DNA of 9,199 nucleotides from NCBI GenBank assembly GCA_030640725.1, contig DAOWIV010000070.1:1-9199 (forward strand). Direction: 5' to 3'. Source of the DNA: Methanosarcinales archaeon (lineage in GTDB: Archaea; Halobacteriota; Methanosarcinia; Methanosarcinales; Methanogasteraceae). Position 1 is the first letter of the stretch, and the number at the start of each line of letters is the position of its first letter. Under the pieces are notes generated by a model. The model saw only the letters and a list, made by a program, of their open reading frames with translations, had not been told where the DNA came from and did no database searches. The position numbers and the translations under genes were made by a program. Below are positions 1-6,590 of the stretch, one piece after another.

Positions 1-1
1 C

Positions 2-451
2 GCTGTGGTTCGGATCCGCGGGGGCTTTAAGTTGCGTCCGGAGATCTCAAACACGCTAAAGATGCTGCGGCTGCACAGTGTCAATCACTGTATAATTCTG
101 GATGAGACGCCAAATTACACCGGAATGATCCGCAAGGCGAAGGACTATATCGCATGGGGCGTTGTAGATGCTGATACGCTTGCAAACCTTCTTCGCCTGC
201 GTGGACGCTTTGCAGGTGGAAAGAGACTCACACAGGAGTATATGGATGAATGCGGGCTTGGTTCGATGGAGGATTTCGCAAAAGCGGTCTACAATGGCGA
301 TGCGAAACTCTCAGACATCCCAAACCTGAAACCACTGTTCAGGTTGCACCCGCCACGCAAAGGGCACCGGGGCATCAAGAAGACTGTTACTGAAGGCGGC
401 GAACTCGGATTCCACGAGGATATCGGCGCGCTGCTGAAGAAGATGAGGTAG
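2..451 (+). CDS. rpl30: 50S ribosomal protein L30 (archaeal uL30), 5' end cut by the window
   Basis: This is a structural protein of the large ribosomal subunit. The reading frame is open to the left edge and starts inside the N-terminal strand (A-V-V-R-I-R-G). Archaeal L30 proteins normally begin with M-x-A-V-V-R-[IL]-R-G, so only the first two or three residues are missing and the GTG at position 5 is an internal valine codon, not the start. Family hallmarks visible are K-M-L-R-L-H-x-V-N-H-C near the N-terminus, the K-x-K-D-Y-I-x-W-G block in the middle and a basic, Gly-rich C-terminal part (P-P-R-K-G-H-R-G). The length of about 150 residues is the archaeal/eukaryotic form, far longer than bacterial L30 (about 60). 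In archaeal spc operons L30 is normally followed at once by L15 and SecY; here no L15 follows, so the operon ends or is broken at this point. Confidence 0.96.
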   Translation, partial: AVVRIRGGFKLRPEISNTLKMLRLHSVNHCIILDETPNYTGMIRKAKDYIAWGVVDADTLANLLRLRGRFAGGKRLTQEYMDECGLGSMEDFAKAVYNGDAKLSDIPNLKPLFRLHPPRKGHRGIKKTVTEGGELGFHEDIGALLKKMR

Positions 452-466
452 CACACTATTTTATGA

Positions 467-531
467 TCAGGGTGTCGTGCTTACCTCGCTACGTGGGTTC
501 CTGCACGCCCCTGACAGTTGTGCGGTTTTTT
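467..531 (+). terminator. Stem-loop plus T6 tract after rpl30
   Basis: Bases 467-472 pair with 509-514 and bases 476-480 pair with 503-507, giving an 11-bp stem with a small internal bulge and a 22-nt loop that can fold further. A run of six T follows at 526-531. Archaeal termination depends mainly on T-rich tracts, so this is a reasonable end for the ribosomal protein transcript. It could instead be a processed structured RNA. The base pairing is read directly; the function is inferred. Confidence 0.4.
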
Positions 532-617
532 GAGTCAATTTTTCATGGTATATCTACCATAACGTCCAGTCATTCTACGTACCATTTTTATTTACAAAAA
601 AGTATATCGCCACCCCC

Positions 618-738
618 ACCCGAAGGGCATTTCTTACTCGCAAACTTTTCACCAAACTTTTCACAAAAGTTTGATCAAAAACTGACTTCCGACCCGAAGG
701 GCAGTTTTTACTCGATTTTTTGTGAAAAAATCGTTTTT
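618..738 (+). repeat. Duplicated unit with three successive hairpins upstream of gyrA
   Basis: The stretch holds two copies of a 23-bp unit (618-640 and 692-714, 21 of 23 identical) that share the core ACCCGAAGGGCA and end in TTACTCG. Between them lies a perfect 12-bp tandem repeat CAAACTTTTCAC (641-652 and 653-664). Three stem-loops follow one another: 653-661 with 665-673 (9 bp, loop CAC); 677-684 with 702-709 (8 bp, with an inner CTTC/GAAG pairing); and 713-721 with 725-733 (9 bp, loop GTG, followed by T5). The last one resembles an intrinsic terminator. The rest of 452-813 (about 360 bp) contains no convincing gene. This looks like a copy of a dispersed intergenic repeat, which a genome-wide search would settle. 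Confidence 0.6.
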
Positions 739-751
739 CATTGTTTTGTGA

Positions 752-758
752 TTATAAT
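752..758 (+). promoter_or_regulatory. Possible TATA box of gyrA
   Basis: An A/T-only heptamer TTATAAT lies about 55 bases upstream of the gyrA ATG, just after the hairpin and T-run. An archaeal TATA box here would place transcription start near 780 and give a leader of about 30 nt. The surrounding DNA is very A/T-rich, so chance matches are common. No strong Shine-Dalgarno sequence is visible before the gyrA start. Confidence 0.25.
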
Positions 759-813
759 TTCTTGTCTTGATAATCCTTAAGTCTTAACAGGACAACATAT
801 TACAGAGACTATA

Positions 814-3330
814 ATGACCACATCGCCCGATCTCCAAACCCCTCCCCAACCCGAACCTCCGGCGCCAGCCGAGCCAGCCGCCAGAGTCCGCCAGGTCGCA
901 ATCACTGAGGAACTGAAGTCCTCGTATCTCGATTATGCGATGAGCGTGATTGTCGGGCGTGCGCTCCCTGACGTTCGCGATGGCTTGAAGCCGGTACACC
1001 GCCGCATCCTGTATGCGATGCTCGAGGGCGGGGTCGTCTCAACAAAGCCGCACCGCAAATCGGCACGCATCGTTGGTGACGTGATGGGCAGGTACCACCC
1101 GCACGGCGACGCAGCGATCTATGACACGCTTGTGCGGATGGTGCAGGAGTTTTCGCTCCGGTATCCGCTTATTGATGGGCAAGGAAATTTTGGCTCTATC
1201 GACGGCGACGCAGCCGCAGCTATGCGATATACCGAGGCTCGGATGGCGAAGATCGCAGAAGAGATCCTTGTGGACATAAACAAGGAGACTGTGGATTTCG
1301 TTCCGAACTATGACGATTCCTTAAAAGAACCATCCGTTCTCCCGGCGCTCCTCCCGAATCTCCTGATCAACGGCTCCACTGGAATTGCCGTCGGCATGGC
1401 GACCAACATGCCGCCGCACAACCTCGGCGAGACCGTGGACGGGATCGTCCATGTAATCGACAATCCTGATGCGACCGTCGATGAACTGATGGCGCTGATC
1501 AAGGCGCCCGATTTCCCGACGGCGGCTGCAATCACCGGGCTTTCCGGGGTCAGGGCTGCGTACACGACCGGGCGCGGCATTGTGGGTATGATCGCAAGAA
1601 CTGAGATCGAAACACGAAAGGACAGGGAGCGAATCATCGTAACCGAGCTCCCGTACCGCGTGAACAAGGCGAAACTTGTTGAGGATATCGCAGATCTTGT
1701 TAAGGAGAAGAGGGTTGAGGGAATATCGGATCTCAGGGACGAGTCGGACAAGGACGGGATCAGGGTCGTAATCGATATCAAGAAGGGCGCAAACTCGCAG
1801 GTCATCTTAAACCAGCTACACAAACACACGCAACTGAAGACCACATTCGGAATCATCAACCTCGTGCTGGTGAACGGTGAGCCGAAAGTTCTCTCGCTAA
1901 AAGAGCTCATACAGTGCTATATAGATCACAGAAAGGAGATAATCGTCCGGAGAAGCAGGCACGATCTCAAGAAGGCGGAAGACCGGATGCATATCCTCGA
2001 CGGGCTGAAAATTGCACTTGACAACATAGATGCCGTGATCAAGCTGATCAGATCATCGAAGACAGCGGAGGCGGCACGAGAGGGACTGATCTCAAACTTT
2101 GGGCTCTCAGAAGTGCAGGCGAAGGCGATTCTTGAGATGCAGCTTCGCCGCTTAACAGGGATCGAGCGCGAGAAGCTCGATGCGGAATATGCTGCGCTCG
2201 AAGAGACGATCGCATTCCTGCGTGAAGTGCTTGCAAACCCGCAGAAGGTCCTTGACCTGATAAAGGAGGAGCTTCTTGCGATCAAGGCGAAGTATGCAGA
2301 CCCGAGGAGAACAGAGATACTGGCGGCGCACGAGGAGTTCGAGGACGAGGACTTAATCCCGTCCGAGGATGTGATTCTTACGATCTCAAATACCGGCTAC
2401 ATCAAGCGTGTGCCCCTTGACACATACCGGCAGCAGGGGCGGGGAGGAAGGGGTGTCATCGGCATGGGAACAAAGGAAGAGGACGTCGTTGAGGACATTT
2501 TCATTGCAAATACTCACAATCACATCCTGTTTTTCACAAATAAGGGACGGGTTCACTGGCTCAAGGTCTACCGGATTCCGGAGGGGAGCAGGCAGTCGAA
2601 AGGAAAGGCGATCGTAAATCTCCTGGAACTGTCCGGCAACGAGAATGTTACGGCTTTTGTCAAGGTTGCTGAGTTTGATTCCGAGCATTACCTTGCAATG
2701 GCGACAAAACGTGGAATTGTCAAGCGAACGCCACTCTCAGAATTCAGCCGCCCCCGCAAGGGCGGGATTATTGCGCTCAAACTGGATGAGGATGACGAAC
2801 TGGTCTCTGTGAGGCAGGTCAACGATTCCGATGACATCGTAATCGGTACCGCTTATGCAAAGGCGATCCGGTTCCATGCTCCGGATGTTCGCAGCATGGG
2901 CAGGGCTGCACGCGGCGTTCGGGGAATCAGTCTTGCGGCTGACGATTACGTCGTTGACATGGAGATCGTGGAGGCAGGTGCCGCGCTCCTGACCCTGACT
3001 GAGAACGGGTACGGGAAGCGGACAGAATTCGATGAATACAGGATCACAAGGCGCGGCGGAAAAGGAATCATCACAATCATCCCGAGTCTGCGAAACGGGC
3101 TTGGAATAGCGATCAAGACCGTTTACGAGGATGATGAACTGCTTGTCACAAGCCAGAACGGAAACGTGATCAGAATTCCTGTGCACACCATCAGGATGCA
3201 GGGGCGAAACACACAGGGCGTCAGGATCATGCGGCTTGACAAGGGGGACCGGGCTGTTGCGGTTGCAAGAATCGGAAAGCTGCGAGAGGGGGATGCAGCA
3301 GTAGTGGATGCGGGCGGGGCTGAAGAGTGA
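814..3330 (+). CDS. gyrA: DNA gyrase subunit A
   Basis: GyrA is the DNA-cleaving and rejoining subunit of the A2B2 type IIA topoisomerase that introduces negative supercoils using ATP hydrolysed by GyrB. The 838-residue length is normal. A proline-rich N-terminal extension (about 1-25) precedes the core Y-L-D-Y-A-M-S-V-I-V-G-R-A-L-P-D-V-R-D-G-L-K-P. The catalytic tyrosine is Tyr139 in the A-A-A-M-R-Y-T-E motif. The helix that meets quinolones reads H-P-H-G-D-A-A-I-Y-D (95-104), with Ala100 where E. coli has Ser83 and the acidic Asp104 kept. The GyrA box Q-G-R-G-G-R-G at 541-547 opens the C-terminal beta-pinwheel that wraps DNA, which marks it as gyrase and not topoisomerase IV. The C-terminus ends in an acidic tail. 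gyrB, often its neighbour in archaea, is not in the window. The gene converges on nikO with only 29 bp between the stop codons. Confidence 0.98.
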   Translation: MTTSPDLQTPPQPEPPAPAEPAARVRQVAITEELKSSYLDYAMSVIVGRALPDVRDGLKPVHRRILYAMLEGGVVSTKPHRKSARIVGDVMGRYHPHGDAAIYDTLVRMVQEFSLRYPLIDGQGNFGSIDGDAAAAMRYTEARMAKIAEEILVDINKETVDFVPNYDDSLKEPSVLPALLPNLLINGSTGIAVGMATNMPPHNLGETVDGIVHVIDNPDATVDELMALIKAPDFPTAAAITGLSGVRAAYTTGRGIVGMIARTEIETRKDRERIIVTELPYRVNKAKLVEDIADLVKEKRVEGISDLRDESDKDGIRVVIDIKKGANSQVILNQLHKHTQLKTTFGIINLVLVNGEPKVLSLKELIQCYIDHRKEIIVRRSRHDLKKAEDRMHILDGLKIALDNIDAVIKLIRSSKTAEAAREGLISNFGLSEVQAKAILEMQLRRLTGIEREKLDAEYAALEETIAFLREVLANPQKVLDLIKEELLAIKAKYADPRRTEILAAHEEFEDEDLIPSEDVILTISNTGYIKRVPLDTYRQQGRGGRGVIGMGTKEEDVVEDIFIANTHNHILFFTNKGRVHWLKVYRIPEGSRQSKGKAIVNLLELSGNENVTAFVKVAEFDSEHYLAMATKRGIVKRTPLSEFSRPRKGGIIALKLDEDDELVSVRQVNDSDDIVIGTAYAKAIRFHAPDVRSMGRAARGVRGISLAADDYVVDMEIVEAGAALLTLTENGYGKRTEFDEYRITRRGGKGIITIIPSLRNGLGIAIKTVYEDDELLVTSQNGNVIRIPVHTIRMQGRNTQGVRIMRLDKGDRAVAVARIGKLREGDAAVVDAGGAEE

Positions 3331-3359
3331 ATTGGCGTGTGAAGCGCATCACCGTGCAA

Positions 3360-4277
3360 TCATCCTGAATGATGCTGATACTTGCTTCTGGCAGAATCAA
3401 CCCCACTGTGCGTATGCTTGTGGATATGCAGATGCACGTGCCCGTCCCCGTTCTCGATCGTCCGTGTCAGGTTCCTAACCGCGTCCTCAATCGATAGCGG
3501 GAGCACGTCACATGGGTACCCGAACGCCTGAAGCACTTCAAAGAACTGCATGATCGTCGGGACATCGAGTCCGGCTGCAACAAGCATCTCTGTATCTGCG
3601 AAGACCTCGCGGGTGGTTCCGTCCGCAACAATGGTCTTATGGAGGACGATTACCCGGTCTGCAAGCTCAGGGATCGCATTTACGTCGTGCGTGATGATGA
3701 TAAGGGTTTTTCCTTCACTTTTCAGCCCCTTTAGAATCTCTATCAGTTCAGCCCTGCTTTTTGGGTCCAAGTTGGCTGTGGGCTCATCCATCGCTATGAT
3801 CTCCGGATCCATCGAAAGAACCGTCGCGATCGCGGCACGCTTCTTCTCGCCGCCACTTAAGTGGTGCGATACCCGTTCCTCGTAGCCGGCAAGACCGACC
3901 CGTTCAAGCGAGTCCTTGACCCGCCGTTTCACCTCATCATTCGCAACACCGAGGTTGATCGGACCAAACGCAACGTCGTCGCCGAGGAGCGGCATAAAGA
4001 GCATGTCATCAGGGTCCTGAAAGACGATTCCGATCTTCTTTGGCATCTTGTGCACTTTTCTGGGATCGATCGGTTCGCCAAGGATCTCAACTGCTCCGCG
4101 TGATTTTTTGCTGTGCAGGATGCCGTTTAAATGTAGGAGGAGCGTTGATTTGCCTGCGCCGTTTGGTCCGATGAGTGCTACGGATTCGCCCCTTGCAATC
4201 TCGAATGATACGTGCTCGAGCGCAACCGTTCCGTCAGAGTAAGCGTAATTCAGATCGTGGACGCGTATCGCAACCAT
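3360..4277 (-). CDS. nikO: ECF nickel/cobalt transporter ATPase (NikO/CbiO type)
   Basis: This is the cytoplasmic ATPase that powers the metal transporter by docking on the coupling protein NikQ. All ABC motifs are intact: Walker A G-P-N-G-A-G-K-S-T (37-45), Q-loop Gln87 (V-F-Q-D-P-D-D), signature L-S-G-G-E-K-K (140-146), Walker B I-I-A-M-D-E-P (160-166, catalytic Glu165) and switch His197. The V-F-Q-D-P-D-D-M-L-F segment is typical of CbiO/EcfA proteins. At 305 residues it is longer than a minimal ATPase because of a C-terminal extension. That extension ends in a histidine-rich tail with six His at alternating positions (280-290) and His302-His303, which could bind Ni or Co. The ATG overlaps the nikQ stop by one base (TGATG), so translation is probably coupled. 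Sequence alone does not separate NikO from CbiO; the nickel label comes from the NikK/NikL neighbours. Confidence 0.93.
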   Translation of the reverse strand: MVAIRVHDLNYAYSDGTVALEHVSFEIARGESVALIGPNGAGKSTLLLHLNGILHSKKSRGAVEILGEPIDPRKVHKMPKKIGIVFQDPDDMLFMPLLGDDVAFGPINLGVANDEVKRRVKDSLERVGLAGYEERVSHHLSGGEKKRAAIATVLSMDPEIIAMDEPTANLDPKSRAELIEILKGLKSEGKTLIIITHDVNAIPELADRVIVLHKTIVADGTTREVFADTEMLVAAGLDVPTIMQFFEVLQAFGYPCDVLPLSIEDAVRNLTRTIENGDGHVHLHIHKHTHSGVDSARSKYQHHSG

Positions 4278-5074
4278 CAGAACCCCCGGGTTGCGCTGAA
4301 CGTGTCAGATGTTGCTGCCACCTGCAGGAGAAGAGCAAAACCGACGACGACGGCTGTGTTGACCCAGTCCTGCCTTCTTGCATAAAACTCGTGCAGCGTT
4401 GCGACCGTTCCTGAGTAGCCCTTCGACCTCATCGCATAGAAGACGCGGTCTGCCCGTTCGTAGCTCTTCACAAAGAGCATCGCGATCGCTTTGCTTATCG
4501 TTGTGAGCGTGTACAGGTTGCCCCGCTTCCTGAACCCCCTTGATGCAAGCGAGCGATCCATCCGCGTGAACTCATCGTCCAGCACAAAGATGTATCGGTA
4601 CGTGAATGCGAACATCTGTACCGGCTTGTTTGGCAGATGCAGACCCTCAAGTGCCTTTATTGTGATATCCATCCTGGATGTGCCGATCATCGGAAAGATC
4701 AGCATCACTGCGGTGAGTGCTTTTAGTACGATCATCGCTGCGAATTCAACCGATTCGGTCCCCCTGTAACTCAGTGTGATTCCGCCGAAGCTCGCTATCT
4801 CGACTCCATTGCCTATGACCGTGAACGGGATGATGATGAAGAATGGTATCACAAAGATGAATACCAGTTTCATGCGAGAGAGAACGAAGGAAAGCGGAAT
4901 TTTTGATATACTGGTCAGAATAATTGCGAATATCATGCCGATCACGATTAGTTGCAGGTTATAGAGAAGCATGACTGAGAATATCAACGCAAAGATGGAT
5001 ATGAGTCTGAAACGTGGATCCCATCTGTGGATCGGCGAGGAGATTCCCGCGTATCGGTCGATCTCTGAAATCAT
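4277..5074 (-). CDS. nikQ: ECF transporter membrane coupling protein (NikQ/CbiQ, EcfT family)
   Basis: This integral membrane subunit transmits ATPase movements to the substrate-binding component NikM. The 265-residue protein starts with M-I-S-E-I-D-R-Y-A and has about five to six hydrophobic segments, concentrated at about 25-95, 110-130 and near the C-terminus. The two short charged coupling helices expected of EcfT proteins are present: A-S-R-G-F in the middle (after the E-F-x-R-M-D-R segment) and A-M-R-S-K-G-Y further on; both match the Ala-Arg-Gly type motif that fits into the ATPase grooves. It begins 6 bp after the nikM stop, with GTGAT overlapping that stop as a plausible ribosome-binding site, and it overlaps nikO by one base. 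It is intact, unlike its neighbour nikM. The substrate (Ni or Co) is inferred from context. Confidence 0.92.
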   Translation of the reverse strand: MISEIDRYAGISSPIHRWDPRFRLISIFALIFSVMLLYNLQLIVIGMIFAIILTSISKIPLSFVLSRMKLVFIFVIPFFIIIPFTVIGNGVEIASFGGITLSYRGTESVEFAAMIVLKALTAVMLIFPMIGTSRMDITIKALEGLHLPNKPVQMFAFTYRYIFVLDDEFTRMDRSLASRGFRKRGNLYTLTTISKAIAMLFVKSYERADRVFYAMRSKGYSGTVATLHEFYARRQDWVNTAVVVGFALLLQVAATSDTFSATRGF

Positions 5075-5080
5075 GCCGTA

Positions 5081-5700
5081 TCACTTCTTCCCGAACATTT
5101 CGGGTTCGACTGTTGCAATAAACCCGGCGAGCACTCCAGTGAAGATCGCCTCGATTGCGATAATCGGGATGTGCGCGGTCACGACAAGCACCGCCGTCTC
5201 ATAAAACTCCTCACCGGTCGTGATAAGTTCTGTCGCAAGAAACAGGAGTGCGAGCACAACACCAACTCCACCTGCGATCGCGCCGAACAGCGATACCTTA
5301 TTCTTTGTTTCGGGTCTGATGTCGAGTTTGGTCCCGGTTTTGAATATCAGGTAGGCGATCAGCGCGGGCACGCCCATGTTGACGGCATTGATCCCGATCG
5401 TTGTGATCCCGCCGTGCCCGAAGAGGAAGCACTGCAGGACGAGCGCGACAAAGATACACGGAGATATGCAAGTATCCCGAGCATCACACCTGCAAAGCCG
5501 TTTAATATGAAGTGTACACTTGTGGGCCCCACCGATAGGTGGACGAGTGATGAGACAAATACCGCTGCTGTAATGACCGAGAGTCGTGGCACATCCTCAG
5601 TCTTCATCTTTGAGAGTGTATAAGCAAGGATTACGGCTGTTACCGCCCAGCCGCTTTCCCAGAGCCATGGGTCAAGAACGCCATCTGAGATGTGTACCAT
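5081..5700 (-). CDS. nikM: ECF nickel/cobalt substrate-binding membrane protein NikM/CbiM, frame broken near 5456-5466
   Basis: NikM is the membrane S-component that binds the metal ion. The N-terminal part (about 80 residues from 5700) has M-V-H-I-S-D-G-V-L and V-H-L-S-V-G-P-T-S-V-H-F-I-L-N-G, both diagnostic. The rest lies in another frame and ends at 5081: C-I-F-V-A-L-V-L-Q-C-F-L-F-G-H-G-G, then G-I-N-A-V-N-M-G-V-P-A-L and H-I-P-I-I-A-I-E-A. The two parts join with a net -1 (or +2) shift near 5456-5466. The joined length of about 205 residues is normal, and the second half has no start codon at the junction, so this is one gene. Known NikM proteins bind metal through the N-terminal amine and His2; here a valine precedes that His, and removal of Met1 would restore the geometry. 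GAGGG 5 nt before the ATG is a good ribosome-binding site. Whether the break is real or a sequence error is open. Confidence 0.88.
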
Positions 5701-5715
5701 TTATTCCCTCATATT

Positions 5716-6201
5716 CTACCTGTTTTCATACTGTTTCTTCATCTTCCGGGCTGTAAGGATCATTGCCATCCCGGCAAACCCTGCCAGATATCCAAATCCG
5801 GTGATTATTCCGGTGATCGGCAGCCCTTCTTCACTTTCTTCGTCTTCCGCCGATTCTGCCCCTTCTGCAATGTTAAACGTCTCTTCGCCTCTGTGCCCTG
5901 TCGCTTCCACCACTATCCGGTACTCGGATACATATTTCTTGTGAGGGAAGTAGAACATTCCATTCTCATCGGTCTTGCCTGTGATATATGGTTCCGTTCC
6001 TTCCTGCATGTCCTCGGTTGCATATACTTCTACATCCGCATAAGCCATGGGATCAGCGCTTCCGCCGCCGTAATACGCGCGTATCTCTATCTCATGCACC
6101 GCCCCCCGCACGATCACCCTATGCGCGGACGCGGGCGGCATCAGTGCAGTGCAGAGGATCAGTATCAGTGCCAGAAGTGTTACGATTTTAGCTGGTTTCA
6201 T
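5716..6201 (-). CDS. nikL: NikL-type secreted, membrane-anchored accessory protein of the nickel transporter
   Basis: This is probably the extracytoplasmic accessory subunit NikL, found beside NikM/NikK in nickel ECF systems that lack NikN. From the ATG at 6201 the protein has 161 residues. A signal peptide with hydrophobic core 6-20 ends in P-P-A-S-A, so cleavage would expose His27 as the mature N-terminus (H-R-V-I-V-R-G). A small beta-sandwich follows (about 27-110) with G-K-T-D-E-N-G-M-F-Y-F, the turn typical of carboxypeptidase-regulatory-like folds. Next come an acidic linker (about 112-127), a transmembrane anchor (about 129-149) and a basic tail. An in-frame GTG at 6216 would add five residues, but GAGGGA placed 7 nt before the ATG favours 6201. 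Its stop lies 15 bp before nikM. The role in metal delivery is inferred from family and position. Confidence 0.75.
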   Translation of the reverse strand: MKPAKIVTLLALILILCTALMPPASAHRVIVRGAVHEIEIRAYYGGGSADPMAYADVEVYATEDMQEGTEPYITGKTDENGMFYFPHKKYVSEYRIVVEATGHRGEETFNIAEGAESAEDEESEEGLPITGIITGFGYLAGFAGMAMILTARKMKKQYENR

Positions 6202-6275
6202 CTTATAATCCCTCACCGGGGTTTATTCATGTGGTTCTGTCAAGACTCGAGACTGCATTTCCCCATTCAATCGCA

Positions 6276-6462
6276 TCATCCCATAATAGTGTGATCATCC
6301 GGAAGCACGCCCTCTTCATCTATCCTCTTTTCAAGCAGGTCTCCGGAGCCGTATATGCCTTACTTATCTCCACAATCGCATGATCGGAATCACCTCATCG
6401 GTTTTGCGAGCATGGACATCCTGCACTGGCATGTGTGCTTCTTCAGAGATTGCAAGATCCAT
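6276..6462 (-). pseudogene. Unrecognised small reading frame, broken twice, between nikK and nikL
   Basis: Reading the minus strand from the ATG at 6462 gives M-D-L-A-I-S-E-E-A-H-M-P-V-Q-D-V and stops at 6364. The following codons continue sensibly in the next frame (D-H-A-I-V-E-I-S-K-A-Y) and then in a third (G-D-L-L-E-K-R-I-D-E-E-G-V-L-P-D-D-H), ending at TGA 6276. Both joins need the same -1 (or +2) correction, at 6385-6388 and 6344-6347, and would give about 62 residues. GGTGAT stands 4 nt before the ATG, and a TATA-like ATATAT lies at 6491-6496. I do not recognise the family and see no membrane segment. It may be a decayed gene, a real gene with sequence errors, or a chance open frame. 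A further join could extend it to a stop at 6227. Confidence 0.3.
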
Positions 6463-6527
6463 TTCAATCACCCGAACCTTTGTTGTGAGAATATATGCCG
6501 GTTTATCCTAATTACAGTTCTCAAATG

Positions 6528-6569
6528 CCAAAAATGAAGAAGTAAAACCTCTTCTCTTTGAGGTTCTAC
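6528..6569 (-). terminator. Hairpin and T-rich tract after nikK
   Basis: On the minus strand bases 6569-6560 pair with 6551-6542 (10 bp including one G-T wobble, 8-nt loop). A T-rich run follows (TTCTTCATTTTT, ending near 6530). It starts about 20 bp after the nikK stop, so it probably ends or attenuates the nikK transcript before nikL. That would give the secreted NikK a different dosage from the NikLMQO block. The remainder of 6217-6590 holds only the broken small frame. Confidence 0.5.
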
Positions 6570-6590
6570 TCCGTCCAAGGTCACCGGTCT

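Noticed and set aside
463..780. 105-codon plus-strand open frame between rpl30 and gyrA
   Set aside because: Low-complexity Ser/Phe-rich product that simply translates the hairpin repeats and T-runs. It has no ribosome-binding site and no recognisable domain.
1308..1910. 200-codon minus-strand open frame inside gyrA
   Set aside because: Antisense shadow of the strongly conserved gyrA core, with a Ser-rich product typical of reverse reading.
5081..5377. Separate small membrane protein such as NikN/CbiN
   Set aside because: The frame is open well upstream of its first Met and encodes the conserved F-G-H-G-G and N-x-x-N-M blocks of NikM/CbiM. It is the C-terminal part of NikM, not a separate gene.
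5692..6294. 200-codon plus-strand open frame opposite nikL
   Set aside because: Antisense shadow of nikL and its upstream region, with no motif and unusual composition.
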